NCBI GenBank assembly: GCA_009760855.2
Contig: WPIO01000104.1
Location: 447,501 to 511,500, forward strand
From: Cristatella mucedo
Taxonomy: Eukaryota > Bryozoa > Phylactolaemata > Cristatellidae
DNA: 64,000 nucleotides
Direction: 5' to 3'
This document shows, piece after piece, positions 61,912 through 64,000 of this stretch (its first letter is position 1; the number at the start of each line of letters is the position of its first letter). Made by a program: the position numbers and the translations under genes. Below the pieces are notes generated by a model. That model saw only the letters and a list, made by a program, of their open reading frames with translations, searched no databases and was not told where the DNA came from.

Positions 61912-63530
61912 TATTGTGCACCTCTCCTCGCCCTTGCGCCCCGGGAGAAATATCACTGACTAATCGTATGACTGGATGGCTCACGCTCTCACGACTGTCC
62001 ATATTGGTAGCCTGCGTAAGAGTCTGCTACTGAGACTAAAGTGAGCGTGCTTCGTCGACTCGCCCAGAAAAGAAAATGTTTTCGCGAGTGGTCAAGAAAG
62101 CGCCTGGAAGCTGAGTAATCGGCAAGAAACGAAAGGGCTCAAGTACGTTAAGCACAATGTGAACTAGATGGCTCTTAATTTACCACCTCGAAAAGTAAAT
62201 CTGATCGTCGTGAACAGTAAGCACCGGCTTTAAATATAAGCCGATGTAAGGCGAGAAGCCAAGAAGAAGTGGCAGAGCCAGAGCGATTATCGGCGAATAT
62301 TGTATAGCTGGCTCACGACTGCGTATTCGCAGGCCGCGACACAAACCATGGGCGAGCCCTGGACCTTTTGAACCGGTCTTTGCTTATATAATAATAATAT
62401 TGCACTTGATAAAGCGCCCTCAGAGAACTTAATCTCTTTCTAGGCACTTTACATTTGCTGCAAAGTGATACGCAATAGAATAGTAAGTAAAATCATGCTT
62501 GAAAAACAAACAAAATGAATAACATGGTTAGGGGTTACATGCACTGGGTCAGCATGCAAATGTTGTTAGTGGCAGCATGAACAGTGTCAGCACGCATAAG
62601 CACATCGAGGACGAATCACAAGGACCCACTAAATGCTGTCCTAAATAGGTATGTTTTTAAGTTTCTTTTAAATGTGGTCAGGTCAGGGGATGTTCTGATG
62701 CAGGTCGGGAGGGAGTTCCAGGCTGTGGGAGCATACGAGCTAAATGCACGGTTTGCTTACCTATAATTCATTTGAGTGAAAATATAATTAATTTATGTAG
62801 CGCCCTAAGAGAACCCAATCTCATTCATACGTTCCGCCTGTGCCACGGGGCTCAAGCCCGAGAGTTCGGTCATCAAATGCCCTTGGTCGAGGCGAGTGCG
62901 TTAATCACTGGTTGAAACAGCGCTTCGCTATGACCTATCGTATGCCCTATATCGTTGTTTTTTCGACGATTCTAACTTCGTTAGCTCTTCCGATCGTTGT
63001 AGATTCTTTACGCACAGGCAGCCGAAACCGTGAAGCGAATCTCGCTCGAACTCGGTGGCCACGCCTCGTTTATCGTGTTCAACAGCGCCGACCTGAGCAA
63101 AGCAGTACCCGCTGCTCTGATCGCCAAGTTTCGCAATTCGGGACAGGTGAACTGTCGAGAGACAACTTGCCCGTGCAAAGCGGACGTTTCGAGCTGCCCG
63201 CGCGGCGTTCGCCAAATGCCCGGAAGCCAGTGCTGCCAGTAGCCCAGCTCGTCCGCCGCCGCGAAATATCTGCGGAAATAGCCTGCGGAAATAGCCTGCG
63301 CATGCACGCATGCGCTCTGCGAAAGGGTCGAGCAGCGCCGCGATGGCCATCCCGGCGTTTTGCACGTTCAGTCATGCGTTGGGGCTCAGACGTTCCTCGT
63401 CCAAGAGGGCGTTTACGAAACGTTTGTCGAGAGTCTTCTGACTGCCATCAAGAACCAGATAAAGATTGGCAACGGTTTGGAGCCAGGCGTCACGAACGGA
63501 CCTCTCATTAACGAAAGGGGCATAAGCAAG
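52682..63530 (+). CDS. ALDH5A1: Succinate-semialdehyde dehydrogenase-like ALDH, 5' part (8 exons), continues past the window
   Basis: Exons are 52682-52754, 55428-55549, 56720-56803, 59081-59251, 60182-60298, 60419-60562, 63003-63146 and 63372-63530; 338 residues are present. All introns are GT-AG and in frame. SSADH oxidises succinic semialdehyde to succinate with NAD in the GABA shunt, usually in mitochondria. Family words are INGKW at the start, [18 protein letters not shown] (Asn152), FTGSSQVGK, the general-base glutamate in SLELGG (E253), [19 protein letters not shown] and the catalytic cysteine C287. The fit to SSADH is good, but three points are odd. The usual KPAED is RAAED. The second cysteine of the usual CVC active-site pair is glycine (SCVGAQ). 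No mitochondrial leader precedes the first ATG. A diverged SSADH paralogue with another aldehyde substrate is possible. About the last 150 residues lie outside the window. Confidence 0.85.
53266..53490 (+). repeat. Imperfect (CT)n tract in SSADH intron 1
   Basis: About 220 bases of CT repeat with CC and TT interruptions. Confidence 0.95.
54870..55017 (+). mobile_element. SINE1 copy in SSADH intron 1
   Basis: It is nearly identical to the 48930 copy from TGGTCTAGCGGTTAAGGTGC to the tail GGGGCGCTATATAAATGAAT, followed by a TATA run. It is one of the best preserved copies. Confidence 0.82.
57982..58154 (+). mobile_element. SINE1 copy in SSADH intron 3
   Basis: TTGGTCCAACGGTTAAGGTG, the B box, the tail GGGGCGCTATACAAATGAAT and an uninterrupted TA repeat of about 46 bases at the end. 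Confidence 0.8.
58340..58722 (+). mobile_element. LINE family A 3' end in SSADH intron 3
   Basis: The coding end ([18 protein letters not shown]-like) at about 58360-58470 is followed by the full 3' UTR blocks and the tail CCTAGAAAGAGATTAAGTTC ending in ATT repeats at 58720. Confidence 0.7.
58768..58890 (-). mobile_element. SINE1 copy in SSADH intron 3, reverse
   Basis: Reverse tail TGTATAGCGCCTTAAGAGAA and reverse A box GCACCTTAACCACTGGACCA. The B box region is shortened (GGCTCGAGCC is missing). Confidence 0.7.
59540..59700 (+). mobile_element. LINE family A coding fragment in SSADH intron 4
   Basis: Translated words equivalent to [19 protein letters not shown] and [11 protein letters not shown] are the end of the RT polyprotein. 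No tail follows. Confidence 0.55.
60930..61192 (+). mobile_element. LINE family A 3' UTR and tail in SSADH intron 6
   Basis: The sequence carries GCTGACACTGTGCATGCTGC, the TTGCAGCAAATGTAAAGCGCC tail start and (ATT)n at the end. It is well preserved. Confidence 0.75.
61849..61904. repeat. (TA)n microsatellite in SSADH intron 6
   Basis: About 56 bases of alternating TA. Confidence 0.95.
62390..62753 (-). mobile_element. Young truncated LINE family A 3' end in SSADH intron 6
   Basis: About 365 bases on the minus strand hold the tail, 3' UTR and last ~40 codons (through TAFSGSL). I counted only about three differences from 46455-46830. It breaks off at 62753 next to a SINE1 copy. Confidence 0.85.
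62783..62922 (-). mobile_element. SINE1 copy in SSADH intron 6, reverse
   Basis: Reverse tail TGTAGCGCCCTAAGAGAACC, reverse B box ACGGGGCTCAAGCCC and reverse A box GCGTTAATCACTGGTTG. It ends about 80 bases before exon 7. Confidence 0.65.
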
Positions 63531-63916
63531 GTAAGACATGGAGCCAGATTTACAAGTTCTTGGTTGGTGTGAAGGAACTATTTATAGATGGTCGTTCATT
63601 TTCGTGTTGTACATTCTCAATCAGTTAGCGAGTGTGAATTTTCACTTTTCATTTTTAAATTCATATTGGCCATCTAGTATCGCAGGGCAGACTCTATTTA
63701 TGCACGCCTGCCACTGACTAAAGGGCAGGCGCAGCACGACTTCCGGTCGACTCGCCCCCCCCCCCCCCGCTGACTCTGGCAGCCTTCCGATACAAACCAG
63801 CCAGCCCAAGTCCGAGCGGAAGCGGCGCAAGCGCCAGTCGTCGAAAACGTGACGTCAGCAAACGGGGGCGGGGCGGGGCGTAGCGCAGAGAAGCGCCGCA
63901 AGCTTCTGGAGTGCCA

Positions 63917-64000
63917 TATAATAATAATAATAATAATTATGATAATAATAATGCACTTGATAAAGCGCCCTCAGAGAACTCAATCTCTTCCCTAGGCGCA
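63917..64000 (-). mobile_element. LINE family A tail, running off the window
   Basis: An ATA/ATT-rich run is followed by GCACTTGATAAAGCGCCCTC and CCTAGGCGC on the plus strand, which is the family tail in reverse. The rest lies beyond the edge. Confidence 0.75.

Overview
The window is nuclear DNA of a metazoan, most likely a marine or other non-model invertebrate. Four protein-coding genes are split by spliceosomal GT-AG introns, and the spaces between exons are filled with LINE fragments, tRNA-derived SINEs and long microsatellites. One of the genes is a neuronal-type syntaxin, which argues for an animal. I cannot place the phylum: protein divergence suggests a bilaterian invertebrate, but nothing seen here is diagnostic. 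There are no bacterial features, rRNA genes, CRISPR arrays or complete stand-alone tRNA genes.

Layout: 1-4.8 kb has no recognisable gene, only short tandem repeats, a SINE piece and a LINE piece. 4823-7872 (+) is a complete 4-exon VPS37 (ESCRT-I) gene. 10409-13092 (-) is a complete 6-exon Ran GTPase gene, converging on VPS37. 13.1-17.3 kb holds inverted LINE fragments and then a GC-rich block that looks like the promoter region of the next gene. 17332-36233 (+) is a complete syntaxin-1 gene of about 19 kb. It has two alternative versions of exon 6 (Hc helix and linker) and two alternative last exons (transmembrane anchor), so up to four proteins are predicted. 36.2-52.7 kb is a gene-poor, repeat-rich interval. 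52682-63530 (+) is the 5' two thirds of a succinate-semialdehyde dehydrogenase-like gene (8 exons), which runs off the right edge.

The repeats form a coherent system. LINE family A (CR1/L2-like) has a 3' tail that folds as a short stem-loop and ends in ATT repeats. A tRNA-derived SINE family (SINE1) ends in a clearly related tail, consistent with SINE mobilisation by the LINE machinery. Two LINE A copies about 16 kb apart are almost identical, which suggests recent activity. A second tRNA-like SINE (SINE2) and a second LINE 3'-end family (B) are also present.

Functionally the genes are independent: endosomal sorting (VPS37), nuclear transport and spindle assembly (Ran), vesicle fusion (syntaxin) and GABA or aldehyde catabolism (SSADH-like). 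The most interesting finding is the two-module alternative-exon design of the syntaxin gene, with long GA, CA and CU tracts around the exon 6 pair. All exon boundaries were assigned by reading frame, splice dinucleotides and remembered family conservation; no alignment or transcript data were available.
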